Below are positions 19,934 through 30,278 of a DNA stretch of 64,000 nt, piece after piece (within the stretch, counting starts at the first letter, position 1; the number at the start of each line of letters is the position of its first letter). The stretch is from Trueperaceae bacterium (GTDB lineage: Bacteria; Deinococcota; Deinococci; Deinococcales; Trueperaceae), in contig JAABTL010000003.1 in assembly GCA_011389865.1 (NCBI GenBank), positions 1 to 64,000 of the forward strand. The letters run 5' to 3'. The translations under genes and the position numbers were made by a program. Below the pieces are notes generated by a model. The model saw only the letters and a list, made by a program, of their open reading frames with translations, was not told where the DNA came from and made no database searches.

Positions 19934-21481
19934 GTGGAGGCCTTCACCGCCCTGATGGGGGGGTTCCAGACCGCGCTGACGCCCCTGAACCTGCTCTTGG
20001 TGTTCATCGGCGTGTTCCTCGGCACCGTGATCGGGATGATGCCCGGGATCGGTCCGATCAACGGCATCGCCATCCTCATCCCGATCACCTTCGCGCTCGA
20101 CGTGGACCCGACCGCGATGATGATCCTGTTCGCGGGCATCTACTACGGCTCTCAGTACGGCAACTCGATCAGCGCGATCTTGCTGAACGTCCCCGGCACG
20201 GCCTCCTCCGTCGCCACCACGCTCGACGGCTACGAGATGGCGAAGCAAGGACGCGCCGGACCGGCGCTGGCGATGTCGGCGATCGCGTCGTTCATCGGCG
20301 GCACGCTGGCGATCTTCGGCTTGGCGTTCCTGGCGCCGGCGTTGGCGCAATGGGCCATCCGCTTCGGACCGGCCGAGTACTTCGTGCTGATCATCTTCAC
20401 CTTCACGACCATCTCGGCACTGACCGGCAAGTATTTCGTGAAGGGCCTGATCGCCACCGGCGTCGGCCTGCTGCTCGCGTTGATCGGCCTGGACCCGGGC
20501 ACCGGCGTTCCGCGCTACACCTTCGGCCTGCTGCCGCTCTTCGACGGCATCGACTTCGTGTCGGCCACCATCGGCCTGTTCGCCGTGGCCGAGGTGTTCG
20601 TGTTGCTCGAGCAGACCCGCGCCGGAGGCGAGCTCCGCGCCAAGGTCGGCCGCGCCATGATCAGCGCCGCAGAGTTCACGCAGAGCTTCTGGGTGATGAT
20701 CCGCAGCGCGGTGAGCGGCTTCTTGGTCGGGGTGCTGCCCGGCGCCGGCGCGACGATCGCGGCCTTCCTCGCCTACTCCAACGAACAGCGCTGGGTCGAC
20801 AGGAAGGGCACCTTCGGTCAGGGCGACATCCGCGGCGTCGCCGCGCCCGAGGCCGCCAACAACGCGGCCGTGTCGGGTGCGTTGATCCCGCTGCTCACGT
20901 TGGGTGTGCCGGGCAGCGGCACCACCGCCGTGATCCTGGCGGCGCTGCTGTCGCTGAACCTGAACCCAGGACCCTTGTTCATCTCGCAGCAGCCCGACCT
21001 GTTCTGGGGCCTGGTGGCCTCGATGTACGTGGGGAACGTCATGCTGCTCTTCTTGAACCTGCCACTGGTGGGGCTGTTCATCCGCATCCTGCTCATCCCC
21101 CGGTGGGTCTTGGTGCCGGCCGTCGCGGTGATCGGCTACGTCGCGGTCTTCTCGGTCAGCGGCTCGGTGTTCGACCTGACGGTGATGACGGCGCTGGGCG
21201 TGCTCGGCTACCTGATGCGCAAGCTGAAGATCCCGGTCGCGCCGGTCATCCTCGCGCTGGTGCTGGGGCCCTTGATGGAGGTCAACCTGCGGCGCGCGCT
21301 GGCGCTGGCCCAGGGAGACTGGCAGGTGCTGTTCGGGTCGGGGATCGCCATCGTGTTGTGGCTGATGGTGGCCGCTTCGATCCTGCTGCCGATCCTCACC
21401 CGCCGTAAGCCGCTCGTGGCGATCGCGCCGGCGGCCAAGCGGAGCGAGGACGACCAGGACGAGGACGCGTCGGGCAGCTAG
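19934..21481 (+). CDS. tctA: Tripartite tricarboxylate transporter large permease subunit
   Basis: This 515-residue inner-membrane permease has about a dozen hydrophobic segments. Family markers include GMMPGIGPINGIAILIPITF, GIYYGSQYGNSISAILLNVP and VLPGAGATIAAFLAYSNE, with a repeat of the PG motif in GVPGSGTTAVILAALL. It moves the substrate presented by TctC, driven by an ion gradient in characterised members. It is the last gene of tctC-tctB-tctA. A short GGGCC-GAGT-GGCCC hairpin begins at the stop codon. No citrate-type two-component regulator is adjacent. Confidence 0.92.
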   Translation: MEAFTALMGGFQTALTPLNLLLVFIGVFLGTVIGMMPGIGPINGIAILIPITFALDVDPTAMMILFAGIYYGSQYGNSISAILLNVPGTASSVATTLDGYEMAKQGRAGPALAMSAIASFIGGTLAIFGLAFLAPALAQWAIRFGPAEYFVLIIFTFTTISALTGKYFVKGLIATGVGLLLALIGLDPGTGVPRYTFGLLPLFDGIDFVSATIGLFAVAEVFVLLEQTRAGGELRAKVGRAMISAAEFTQSFWVMIRSAVSGFLVGVLPGAGATIAAFLAYSNEQRWVDRKGTFGQGDIRGVAAPEAANNAAVSGALIPLLTLGVPGSGTTAVILAALLSLNLNPGPLFISQQPDLFWGLVASMYVGNVMLLFLNLPLVGLFIRILLIPRWVLVPAVAVIGYVAVFSVSGSVFDLTVMTALGVLGYLMRKLKIPVAPVILALVLGPLMEVNLRRALALAQGDWQVLFGSGIAIVLWLMVAASILLPILTRRKPLVAIAPAAKRSEDDQDEDASGS

Positions 21482-21646
21482 GGCCGAGTGGCCCGCGACC
21501 GCTCACCGCGTCTCCCGCCCCCCGGGGTCGGTGCACGGCCGCGTACCGCGGCAGCCGGCGGCGGGTTCGTCGGCGACACGGCCGACGACCCCGAGTGGTG
21601 ATGCGTACACACGGCGACCGGGTCAGAACTCCCGGCATGCGCGCGG

Positions 21647-21652
21647 TATGCT
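21647..21652 (+). promoter_or_regulatory. Candidate -10 box for hppA
   Basis: TATGCT lies 102 bases before the hppA ATG in an otherwise featureless 272-base spacer. No strong -35 is seen. An untranslated leader of roughly 95 bases would result. Confidence 0.3.
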
Positions 21653-21753
21653 TCTAACTCGGAGTTCATCTGGCGGCCCTCCGTCGCCGCGTGGACGTTC
21701 ACGGCGGCACGTGACGGATGAGAACCCGGACGGGTCGCCCCCCTGGAGGTTGT

Positions 21754-23778
<2,025 letters not shown>

Positions 23779-23809
23779 TCCAGCGACCCCGTAGATCTCG
23801 AACGTCATC

Positions 23810-23839
23810 TCGCGGCCCACTGGAGACGGTGGGCCGCGA
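23810..23839 (+). terminator. Hairpin downstream of hppA
   Basis: TCGCGGCCCAC and GTGGGCCGCGA form a perfect 11-bp stem with an 8-base loop, starting 32 bases after the hppA stop. No T-run follows, so it may be a pause or partial terminator. Confidence 0.55.
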
Positions 23840-23933
23840 ACTACGTCAGGGTGATCGGTTCGCTCGGGGGTCGTTCGCGGGGGTCCGGGACCGCGCGTCT
23901 TCGCCGGGTGTCACCCGCCCGCGGGGAGGCGAC

Positions 23934-24011
23934 ATGACAACGCCCGCTAGCCTTTTCCTGCTCTGCGGGGTCGGCCTCGTGTGGGCGTTCGTTCCCCTGG
24001 TGAGCCTCTAG
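23934..24011 (+). CDS. Possible 25-residue membrane peptide
   Basis: An ATG with GGGGAGG four bases upstream opens a 25-codon frame, MTTPASLFLLCGVGLVWAF followed by VPLVSL. Nearly the whole peptide is hydrophobic and could form one membrane helix. In size and character it resembles the small helper subunits of some transporters (for example MetS-type peptides), but I cannot assign a family. It lies 155 bases after hppA on the same strand and before a terminator-like hairpin at 24197. The evidence is only the ribosome-binding site, composition and position. Confidence 0.35.
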   Translation: MTTPASLFLLCGVGLVWAFVPLVSL

Positions 24012-24309
24012 TGGCTGCGGACGCTGTCCGAAAGGCGGTGATCTTCTTGTATTTCGATCACGGACCTCCTTTCGCTTCATATGGTAGCGCCGGGGCGTTC
24101 GCGGTGATGGTATGCGCTTCACGGACTTTCGGACCCGGAATGCGTTAGAATTCTCGTTGGGTGCCGCGTGGGTACCCGCGCCTTTGCTTGCATGCACCCC
24201 CGTCCTCGCGTCGGGGGCGCGTTTCTTTGGTGCGTGGGCGCGCGGGCGCCCGGTCGCCCGCGAACGCCCGGGAGAGTTAGCGTGCCCGGGCGAGGCGCCA
24301 AGGCCAGGA
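24012..24309 (+). other. AT-richer structured spacer between convergent hppA and RND pump genes
   Basis: No convincing gene is seen in these 298 bases. GTGATC and GATCAC (24038-24061) form a stem that GTCC/GGAC can extend, while CGAAAGG (24029-24035) and CCTTTCG (24068-24074) offer an alternative pairing. TAGAAT at 24146-24151 resembles a -10 box, and a terminator-like hairpin follows 46 bases later, so a small RNA of roughly 70 bases is conceivable. The sequence is clearly lower in GC than the surrounding genes. Confidence 0.35.
24197..24228 (+). terminator. Intrinsic terminator-like hairpin, plus strand
   Basis: CCCCCG and CGGGGG pair across a 9-base loop and are followed after three bases by GTTTCTTT. 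It would end plus-strand transcripts from hppA, the small peptide frame, or a local small RNA before they run into the convergent RND gene. Confidence 0.5.
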
Positions 24310-27300
24310 TCAGCCGGCCGTTGCCCCCGCCCTTTTCGTCGCCACTGCCGCGCCTTTCGCCGCCGCCCGCTCGGCGTAGCGGCGCCGCTCGAAGCGGTAG
24401 AACGCCGCCGGCACCACGAACAGCGTCAGGAAGGTCGACGACACCACGCCGCCGAGGATGACCAGGCCCAGCGGCTGGCGAAACTCGTTCCCCTCGCCCA
24501 GGCCTAGCAGCAGCGGCACCGAGATGACGACGATCGTCAGGGCCGTCATGAGGATCGGTCGCAGGCGCAGCCGGCCGGCGCGCACCAGCGCCTCTCTCAG
24601 CGACTCGCCCTCCTGCAGCTGCCCCACCACGACGTCGAGCAGCAGGATGGCGTTCTTGGTCACCAGGCCGATGAGGATGACCACGCCCAGGACGCTGATC
24701 ACGTCGAGGGGTGTGCCGGTGAGGAAGAAGAGCCAGAAGGCGCCGACGAGGGCCAGCGGCACCGTCAGCAGCAGGTAGAGCGGGTAGCGCAGGCTGTTGA
24801 ACTGGCTCGCGATCACCAGGAAGTTGAGCAGCAGCGCGAGGGCGAACGCGATCGGTCCGTAGAACACCAGGTCGCCGAGCAGGTCGGGGCCGACGCCGGT
24901 GGTGACGCGCACCAGTCGGTCGGTGACGCCGGCAGCGGCGAACGCCTCCTCGACCTGGCTGCGCACCTGGAACTGGCCGGGGGAGCCGTCGACGATCTCG
25001 GCCGAGACCGTCGCCACGTACGACTGGTTGGCGCGGTCGATGGAGGTCGGTGCGGCCCGCAGCTCGAAGCGGCCGAGCAGGCCCAGCGGCAGGTAGGAGC
25101 GCAGGGCGGGGGCGAAGATCGGCAGCGACAGCAGCGTCTGCTCGTCGGCCACCGCGGCCGGGTTGACGCGGACGACGATCGGCGTCTCCTCGCCGGCCTC
25201 GCGCAGCTCGCCGGCGCGCACGCCGACGTTGTAGGCCCGCAGCGTGCCCGCCACCTCGCTGGTGGTGAGCCCGGTGCCGGCCAGCGCCGCGCTCGAGACG
25301 ACGAACACGCGCTCCGCGACGCTGCCCTCCAGGCTGGAGCGGACGTCGCGCAGCCACGGGTTGTCGGCCATGACGTCGCGCGCCAGGCGGTCGCGTACCT
25401 CGAGCAGCTCGCGGTCGTTGGCGGCCAGTGTCAGCGACAGGCCCGTCTCCACCGGGATCGCGCCACCGTCGTCCGAGGCGACCGACACGCGCGCCTCCGG
25501 GTAGGCGGCGAGGGCCGCCACGACCCGTGGCCGCAGCTCGTCGGCGACGTCGAACGCCGAGGCGTCGCGGCCGTCGAGCAGCTCCAGGCGCACGGTGGCG
25601 CGCACGGCGTTGGGGTTGCCGAAGGGGCCGCCGGTGCCGACGGTGGCCACGACGTCGCGCACCGCGGGGTGGTCGCGCACGACGCGCTCGGCGAGCGCTG
25701 CGACCGTGTCGGTGCGCGACAGCGGGGTGCCCGGGGGCAACTCGATCTGGACGGCCACCTGCCCGGCGTCGACCGGCGAGACGAAGTTGAAGCTGATCAG
25801 CGGGAAGATGACGCCGAGGCTGCCAACCAGCAGCGCGGCGACCACGAGCGTGGCGTTCGCGCGGTCGAGCACCCATCCGAGCGCGTCGCCGTAGCCCTCC
25901 CGCAGCTGCCGTACCGCACCATCGGTCAGCTCGTGCAGGCTGCGCAGGGGCGCGCCGACGAGGTGGTAGGCGGCGCGCCCGAGGTAGCGGCCCGCGCCCA
26001 GGAGCGGCGCGAGCAGCGCGGCGAGCAGCAGAAGCGCGACGACCGCCAGGGCGGCCGCGAGCGGCCAGCCGTCCGGCGCGCCCAGCCACGACGGGCTGAC
26101 GCGCTCCAGCCAACCGCCGAAGCCGCCGGGCCACCAACCCTGGCGGGTGACCAGCAGCACGGTGCCGGCCGCGGCCAGCAGGGCCACGGCGAAGCGCCTG
26201 CGGCGCCACAGCCGCAGCGTCCACGCGACGTCGCGGCGGACCGCGCCGAGGGCCCCGGGCACGTCGCGCCAGGCCGGCGGGAGCGGGTTCGGGAGGTAGG
26301 CGAGGCGCACGGTCAGGAAGAACATCGCCTCGAGGTAGCTCACCGCGATCGTGGCCGCCAGCGACAGACCGAACTGACTGAAGAACTGTCCGATGACGCC
26401 CGGCAGGAAGCCGATCGGGATGAACACCGCCAGCAGCGAGAGCGTGGCGGTGAGGACCGCCACCGAGACCTCGCCCGCGCCCTGCAGCACGGCCTCCTTC
26501 AGGCCCAGGCCCAGCGCGCGGTAGCGGTCGATGTTCTCCGCGATGACGATCGAGTCGTCGACCACCAGCCCCACCGCGACCGTGATCGCCAGCAGCGTGA
26601 CGACGTTGAAGGTGAAACCCAGCAGCCCGAAGACCACCACCGCGCCGGTCAGCGTGATGGGGATGGCGAGCACGACCGAGAAGGTCGACCCTAGGCGGCC
26701 GACGAAGAGCAGCACGACGAAGGCCACCGCCAGCACCGCCAGGAGCGTCTCGGTCAGCGTGTCGCGCACGGAGTTCTCGATGAACACCGTGCTGTCGCCG
26801 ATCGTGCGGACCTCGTAGCCGTCGGGCAGCTCGATCTCCGCGAGCCGCGCGCGCACGCCCCTGGCGGTCGAGACCGAGTTGGCGCCCGACGCCTTGCGGA
26901 CCTCGAGCAGCACCGCGCTCTCGCCGTTGAGCCGCACGAAGCGCTCCGGCGCGGCGAGCGTGTCGCGCACGGTGGCGACGTCGCTGACGAGCACCCCGCG
27001 GCTGGGGTCGACGAACAGCTCGGCGACCTCGTCGGCGTCGGCCGGCTCGCTGCGCACCGACAGCAGGATGCGCTCGCCGCCGACCTCGATGCTGCCGGCG
27101 GGGACGGTGGCGGAGGCGGCCCGGATGGCGCCGGCCACCTGCGAGGGCGACAGGCCTAGCGCCTCCAGGCGGGCCGGGTCGAGCAGCACCTGCACCTCGC
27201 GGGCGACCGGCGCGAGGGTGGTCACGGCCGCCACGCCGGCGACCTGCTGCAGCTGCGTCTCGATCCGTTCGCGGGCGACGCTGCGCACCTCGAGCAGGTC

Positions 27301-27747
27301 CTCGCCGGGCGCGATGAGCGCCAGCGTGAGGATCGCCTGGTCGTTCGGGTCGAACTTCTGGATGACGGGGTCGGAGGCGTCCTCGGGGAGCGTCGGGGCG
27401 ACCCGGTCGACCGCCTGCTTGACGTCGATGGCAGCCTGGTCGACCGAGGTGCCGAACACGAACTGGACGATGACGAAGGCGAAGCCCTCGCCGCTGAACG
27501 AGCTGATGTCGGTGACGCCGGAGATGGTCGCGACGGCGTCCTCGATCGGTTCGGCCAGCTGGCGGGCGGTCTCCGCCGAGCCCGCGCCCGGGTAGGTGAC
27601 GTTGACGGCGACGATCGGGAACTCGAACTCGGGGAGCAGGTCGACGCCGATGCGGCTGCCGGCCGAGAGGCCGAAGAAGACGACCGCTAGGAAGATGGAG
27701 AGCGCGAACACCCAGCGCTCGACGAAGAAGGCGACCAGCCGGTTCAT
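24310..27747 (-). CDS. RND-family efflux pump, inner-membrane subunit (AcrB/MexB-like)
   Basis: This 1145-residue protein has the RND plan. It starts FFVERWVFALSIFLAVVFFG, has the first periplasmic porter region, and has TM4 with the proton-relay pair Asp397-Asp398 in AVGLVVDDSIVIAENIDRYR. The second half includes SPVDAGQVAVQIELPPGTPL and a final helix cluster with GLVTKNAILLLD and GVVSSTFLTLF. The normal cytoplasmic link between TM6 and TM7 is replaced by about 145 residues (488-632) that contain two extra hydrophobic stretches near 519-533 and 562-584. It takes up drugs or lipids from the periplasm or membrane, driven by protons. It is the last gene of marR-tolC-tolC-adaptor-RND. Confidence 0.93.
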   Translation of the reverse strand: MNRLVAFFVERWVFALSIFLAVVFFGLSAGSRIGVDLLPEFEFPIVAVNVTYPGAGSAETARQLAEPIEDAVATISGVTDISSFSGEGFAFVIVQFVFGTSVDQAAIDVKQAVDRVAPTLPEDASDPVIQKFDPNDQAILTLALIAPGEDLLEVRSVARERIETQLQQVAGVAAVTTLAPVAREVQVLLDPARLEALGLSPSQVAGAIRAASATVPAGSIEVGGERILLSVRSEPADADEVAELFVDPSRGVLVSDVATVRDTLAAPERFVRLNGESAVLLEVRKASGANSVSTARGVRARLAEIELPDGYEVRTIGDSTVFIENSVRDTLTETLLAVLAVAFVVLLFVGRLGSTFSVVLAIPITLTGAVVVFGLLGFTFNVVTLLAITVAVGLVVDDSIVIAENIDRYRALGLGLKEAVLQGAGEVSVAVLTATLSLLAVFIPIGFLPGVIGQFFSQFGLSLAATIAVSYLEAMFFLTVRLAYLPNPLPPAWRDVPGALGAVRRDVAWTLRLWRRRRFAVALLAAAGTVLLVTRQGWWPGGFGGWLERVSPSWLGAPDGWPLAAALAVVALLLLAALLAPLLGAGRYLGRAAYHLVGAPLRSLHELTDGAVRQLREGYGDALGWVLDRANATLVVAALLVGSLGVIFPLISFNFVSPVDAGQVAVQIELPPGTPLSRTDTVAALAERVVRDHPAVRDVVATVGTGGPFGNPNAVRATVRLELLDGRDASAFDVADELRPRVVAALAAYPEARVSVASDDGGAIPVETGLSLTLAANDRELLEVRDRLARDVMADNPWLRDVRSSLEGSVAERVFVVSSAALAGTGLTTSEVAGTLRAYNVGVRAGELREAGEETPIVVRVNPAAVADEQTLLSLPIFAPALRSYLPLGLLGRFELRAAPTSIDRANQSYVATVSAEIVDGSPGQFQVRSQVEEAFAAAGVTDRLVRVTTGVGPDLLGDLVFYGPIAFALALLLNFLVIASQFNSLRYPLYLLLTVPLALVGAFWLFFLTGTPLDVISVLGVVILIGLVTKNAILLLDVVVGQLQEGESLREALVRAGRLRLRPILMTALTIVVISVPLLLGLGEGNEFRQPLGLVILGGVVSSTFLTLFVVPAAFYRFERRRYAERAAAKGAAVATKRAGATAG

Positions 27748-27757
27748 GCGGTCGCGA

Positions 27758-29107
27758 TCACTCGACCACGACGCGGACGGGGGCGCCGTCGCGCACGTCC
27801 AGGGGCCGCGGCGAGATCACCAGGGCGCCCGGCACCAGCGCCTCCTCGGGCTCGCCGACGACCACCGCCACGTTGCCGCTCTCGGCCACGACCCGCACCT
27901 CGGTGCGGCGCGCCACGCTGCCCGTGCCCTCGTCGGCTACCTGGAACAGGTAGGTGCGGCCGGCGTCGGCGAGCAGCGCACCGGACGGGACCCGCAGGCC
28001 CTCGCCGAGCGTGACGTCGTAGCGCACCTCGGCCAGGGCGCCCGGGGGCGTGCGTGGCGCGTCGGCGTCGATCAACGCGAGCACCGTGACGAGCCGCGCC
28101 TGCTGGGCCTGGCGCTCGAGACGGGTGATGGTCGCCTGCAGCTCGATCCCGGCGTAGTCGATCGTCACCACGCCCGCGTTCTCGAGCACCGGCGCGTCCT
28201 CGGGCGGCACGGTGAACGACGCCACCTTGGGGCCGCTGCCCAGCAGGCGCGCCACCGGGCTGCCCGCGCCGACGAACTCGCCGACCTCGACGAAGAGCTC
28301 GGCCACGTCGCCGGCGAACGGGGCGAGCACGACCGTCTCGGCGAGCGCGTCGCTCGCCTGGCGCAGCTGGAGCTCGGCCTGCTGCACCTGCAGCTCGAGC
28401 AGCGCCAGGTCTTCGGTGTCGGCGCGGCCCGCGCGCTCGACGGCATCGCGCGCCTGCAACGCGGCCGACTGGGCCTGCGACGCCTGCGCCCGCAGGGCAT
28501 CGACGTCCGTGGGCGCCACCGCTCCGAGCTCGAGCAGCGACTCGGCCTCGGCGAGCTGGCGGCGGACCAGCGCCAGGTTCTGCTCCGCCGTGGTGGCGGC
28601 GGCGGCGGTCTGCAGGGTGGCGTCGGTCGAGCTGCGGCGGGCGCGCTCGAGCTGGATCTCGGCCTGTGCCAGGGCGAGCTCGGCGCCGTCGAAGGCCACG
28701 CGCGCCTGGTCGTCGTCGAGTCGGACGAGCGGATCGCCCTCGGCCACGGTGGCGCCCTCGCGCGCGAGGATGGCGGCGACGCGGCCGGTCGCACCCGACG
28801 CCACCCGGCTCTCCTGCGCGGGCCGGAGCGTGACCGAGGCGCTGCGGGTGGCGACGAGGGGACCGACGTTGGCGGGCGCGGCGCGCACGGCGCGCGCCGG
28901 ATCAGCGGACGCCGTGGCGGCTGCCGTGGAGCCGGCGTCCGCTTGGGCGTCGTCACCCGACCCGTTGCCGCAGGCCACCAGCGTCGCGCCGAGGGCGAGC
29001 GTCAGGGCCAGCGCGGCGACCAGCGCACGGCCGCCGTGCACGGCGGACTTGCCGCGCACGGCCGTGCGCGGCGCGTTCACCGCGGCTTGACGGTCCTCAG
29101 CGACCAT
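27758..29107 (-). CDS. RND efflux periplasmic adaptor (membrane fusion lipoprotein)
   Basis: The 449-residue protein has a long N-terminus, then a signal segment ending LALGATLVACGNGSGDD, where LVAC is a lipobox, so it should be a lipid-anchored periplasmic protein. Family features follow: a barrel-sandwich strand VAAILAREGATVAEGDPLVRLDDDQ, a long alpha-helical hairpin (about residues 150-250, rich in Ala/Glu/Gln heptads), LAPFAGDVAELFVEVGEFVG, and a beta-barrel. It bridges the pump and TolC. It overlaps the upstream tolC gene by 11 bases and precedes the pump gene by ten. The true start could lie later than the track ATG. Confidence 0.9.
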   Translation of the reverse strand: MVAEDRQAAVNAPRTAVRGKSAVHGGRALVAALALTLALGATLVACGNGSGDDAQADAGSTAAATASADPARAVRAAPANVGPLVATRSASVTLRPAQESRVASGATGRVAAILAREGATVAEGDPLVRLDDDQARVAFDGAELALAQAEIQLERARRSSTDATLQTAAAATTAEQNLALVRRQLAEAESLLELGAVAPTDVDALRAQASQAQSAALQARDAVERAGRADTEDLALLELQVQQAELQLRQASDALAETVVLAPFAGDVAELFVEVGEFVGAGSPVARLLGSGPKVASFTVPPEDAPVLENAGVVTIDYAGIELQATITRLERQAQQARLVTVLALIDADAPRTPPGALAEVRYDVTLGEGLRVPSGALLADAGRTYLFQVADEGTGSVARRTEVRVVAESGNVAVVVGEPEEALVPGALVISPRPLDVRDGAPVRVVVE

Positions 29108-30278
29108 CCCATCCCTCCAGCGGCACCAGGGTGCCGGCCTGTAGGTCGAGCAGCGCCAGCATGAGGCCGTGCTCGGCCTGCACGGCCTGCAGCTCGGCCT
29201 GCCGGGTCGTCAGTCTGGCCTGCTCGAGCGCGATCTCGGCGATCAGGCCCGCCTCGAAGCGGCGCACCTCGATCGCCTCGCGCTCGAGCGCCTGCGTCAG
29301 GGCGTCACGCGCGATGCGGTCGGTCTCGCGGGCGGTGACGACCGCGTTCAGGAGCGCGCGCGTGCGCAGCGCGAGGCCGCGCCGCGCCTCGGCGGCTCCG
29401 GCCTCCGCCTGGGCGAGCTGCGTCTCCGCCTGCTCGATCTGGGCGCGCGACGCGAAGCTCGGGTCGAGCAGGTCGACGCCGATCCGGGCCAGCTCGACGC
29501 CGTGGGTGATCTGCAGGAGGGTGGGCAGGCCCTCGAGCGCGGCCTCGAACGCCGCGTCCTCCGGCAGCGGTCGCTCGAGCCGCTCGCGCGCGAGCGGCTG
29601 CAGGGCGACGGGTCCCTGGTGGCCCGTCAGGCCGGCGAGGTCCGCGCGCGCCAAGGCCAGGCCGTCGCGGGCTGCCGCGAGGTTCTTCTCGGCGTCCTCG
29701 AGGCTGGTGACCGCCTCCTCGACGTCGAGTCGGGTGGCGCTGCCGCGCTCGGCGCGCAGGCGGGCGATGTCGACGGCACGGTCGGACAGGTCGCGCGCGG
29801 CGGTCGCGAGCTCCACTTGCAGCTCGGTCTCGCGCACCCGGGCCCAGGCGCCCGCGACCTCGGCCAGCGCGTCGAGGCGGGCGGCGCGTGCCTCCGCCTC
29901 GGCCAGCGCGACGGCCTGGCGGGCGCGGGTCAGGTCGAGTCGCAACGCCAGCGGGTCCGCCTCGGTGCGGACCAGCGCCCGCTCCGCCTCGGCGAGGTCG
30001 AGTTCGGCGGTGACGACACCGACGCGCCCGTCGACGGTGGCGAGCAGGTCGTCGAGGCCGGCCGGGTCCGCGGTAGGCGTGGGCACGGTCGCGTCTTGGG
30101 CGAACGCGGTGGCGAGGATGCCGGCGGCGACGATGCCGGCGGCGATCCACGCGCGCGGGCGCGCGTAACCGCGCGGGCGCGCGTGAACGAGCGGGCGCGC
30201 CAAGCGCGCGTGTGCGGACGCGCGGGCGAGCCGGCGGAGGCCGGCGGCGGGCGCGGTGGGGCGGTGGGACGGCGTCAC
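29097..30278 (-). CDS. TolC-like outer membrane efflux protein (second copy)
   Basis: The start is taken at GTG 30278 because it overlaps the stop of the preceding tolC gene (GTGA) and has GGAGG upstream. The 393-residue product has an Arg-rich lead, a signal segment WIAAGIVAAGILATAFA, and then long Ala/Leu/Glu/Arg helices typical of outer membrane factors, with repeated segments such as ELDLAEAERALVRTEADPLA. It is short and lacks clear beta-barrel segments, so it may be a diverged or periplasm-only family member. It lies between another tolC gene and the adaptor gene in one operon. Confidence 0.75.
   Translation of the reverse strand: MTPSHRPTAPAAGLRRLARASAHARLARPLVHARPRGYARPRAWIAAGIVAAGILATAFAQDATVPTPTADPAGLDDLLATVDGRVGVVTAELDLAEAERALVRTEADPLALRLDLTRARQAVALAEAEARAARLDALAEVAGAWARVRETELQVELATAARDLSDRAVDIARLRAERGSATRLDVEEAVTSLEDAEKNLAAARDGLALARADLAGLTGHQGPVALQPLARERLERPLPEDAAFEAALEGLPTLLQITHGVELARIGVDLLDPSFASRAQIEQAETQLAQAEAGAAEARRGLALRTRALLNAVVTARETDRIARDALTQALEREAIEVRRFEAGLIAEIALEQARLTTRQAELQAVQAEHGLMLALLDLQAGTLVPLEGWDGR

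Noticed and set aside
21693-21700. GGACGTTC in the hppA leader, as in the two hydrogenase leaders
   Set aside because: Only eight bases match and neither the dyad nor the CGGAAGGACGGCGA block is present; chance is likely in this composition.
24012-24064. Minus-strand GTG frame after AAAGGAGGTCC near 24060
   Set aside because: The near-perfect Shine-Dalgarno is only three bases from the GTG, the frame has 17 codons, and no neighbour supports it.
24052-24073. Possible 16S rRNA 3-prime end fragment
   Set aside because: Only about 16 bases resemble it, with a three-base insert, and no other rRNA sequence is nearby.
23841-24197. 118-residue minus-strand ORF between hppA and the RND gene
   Set aside because: It crosses two hairpins and the small hydrophobic frame, is Arg/Pro-rich and has no family features.
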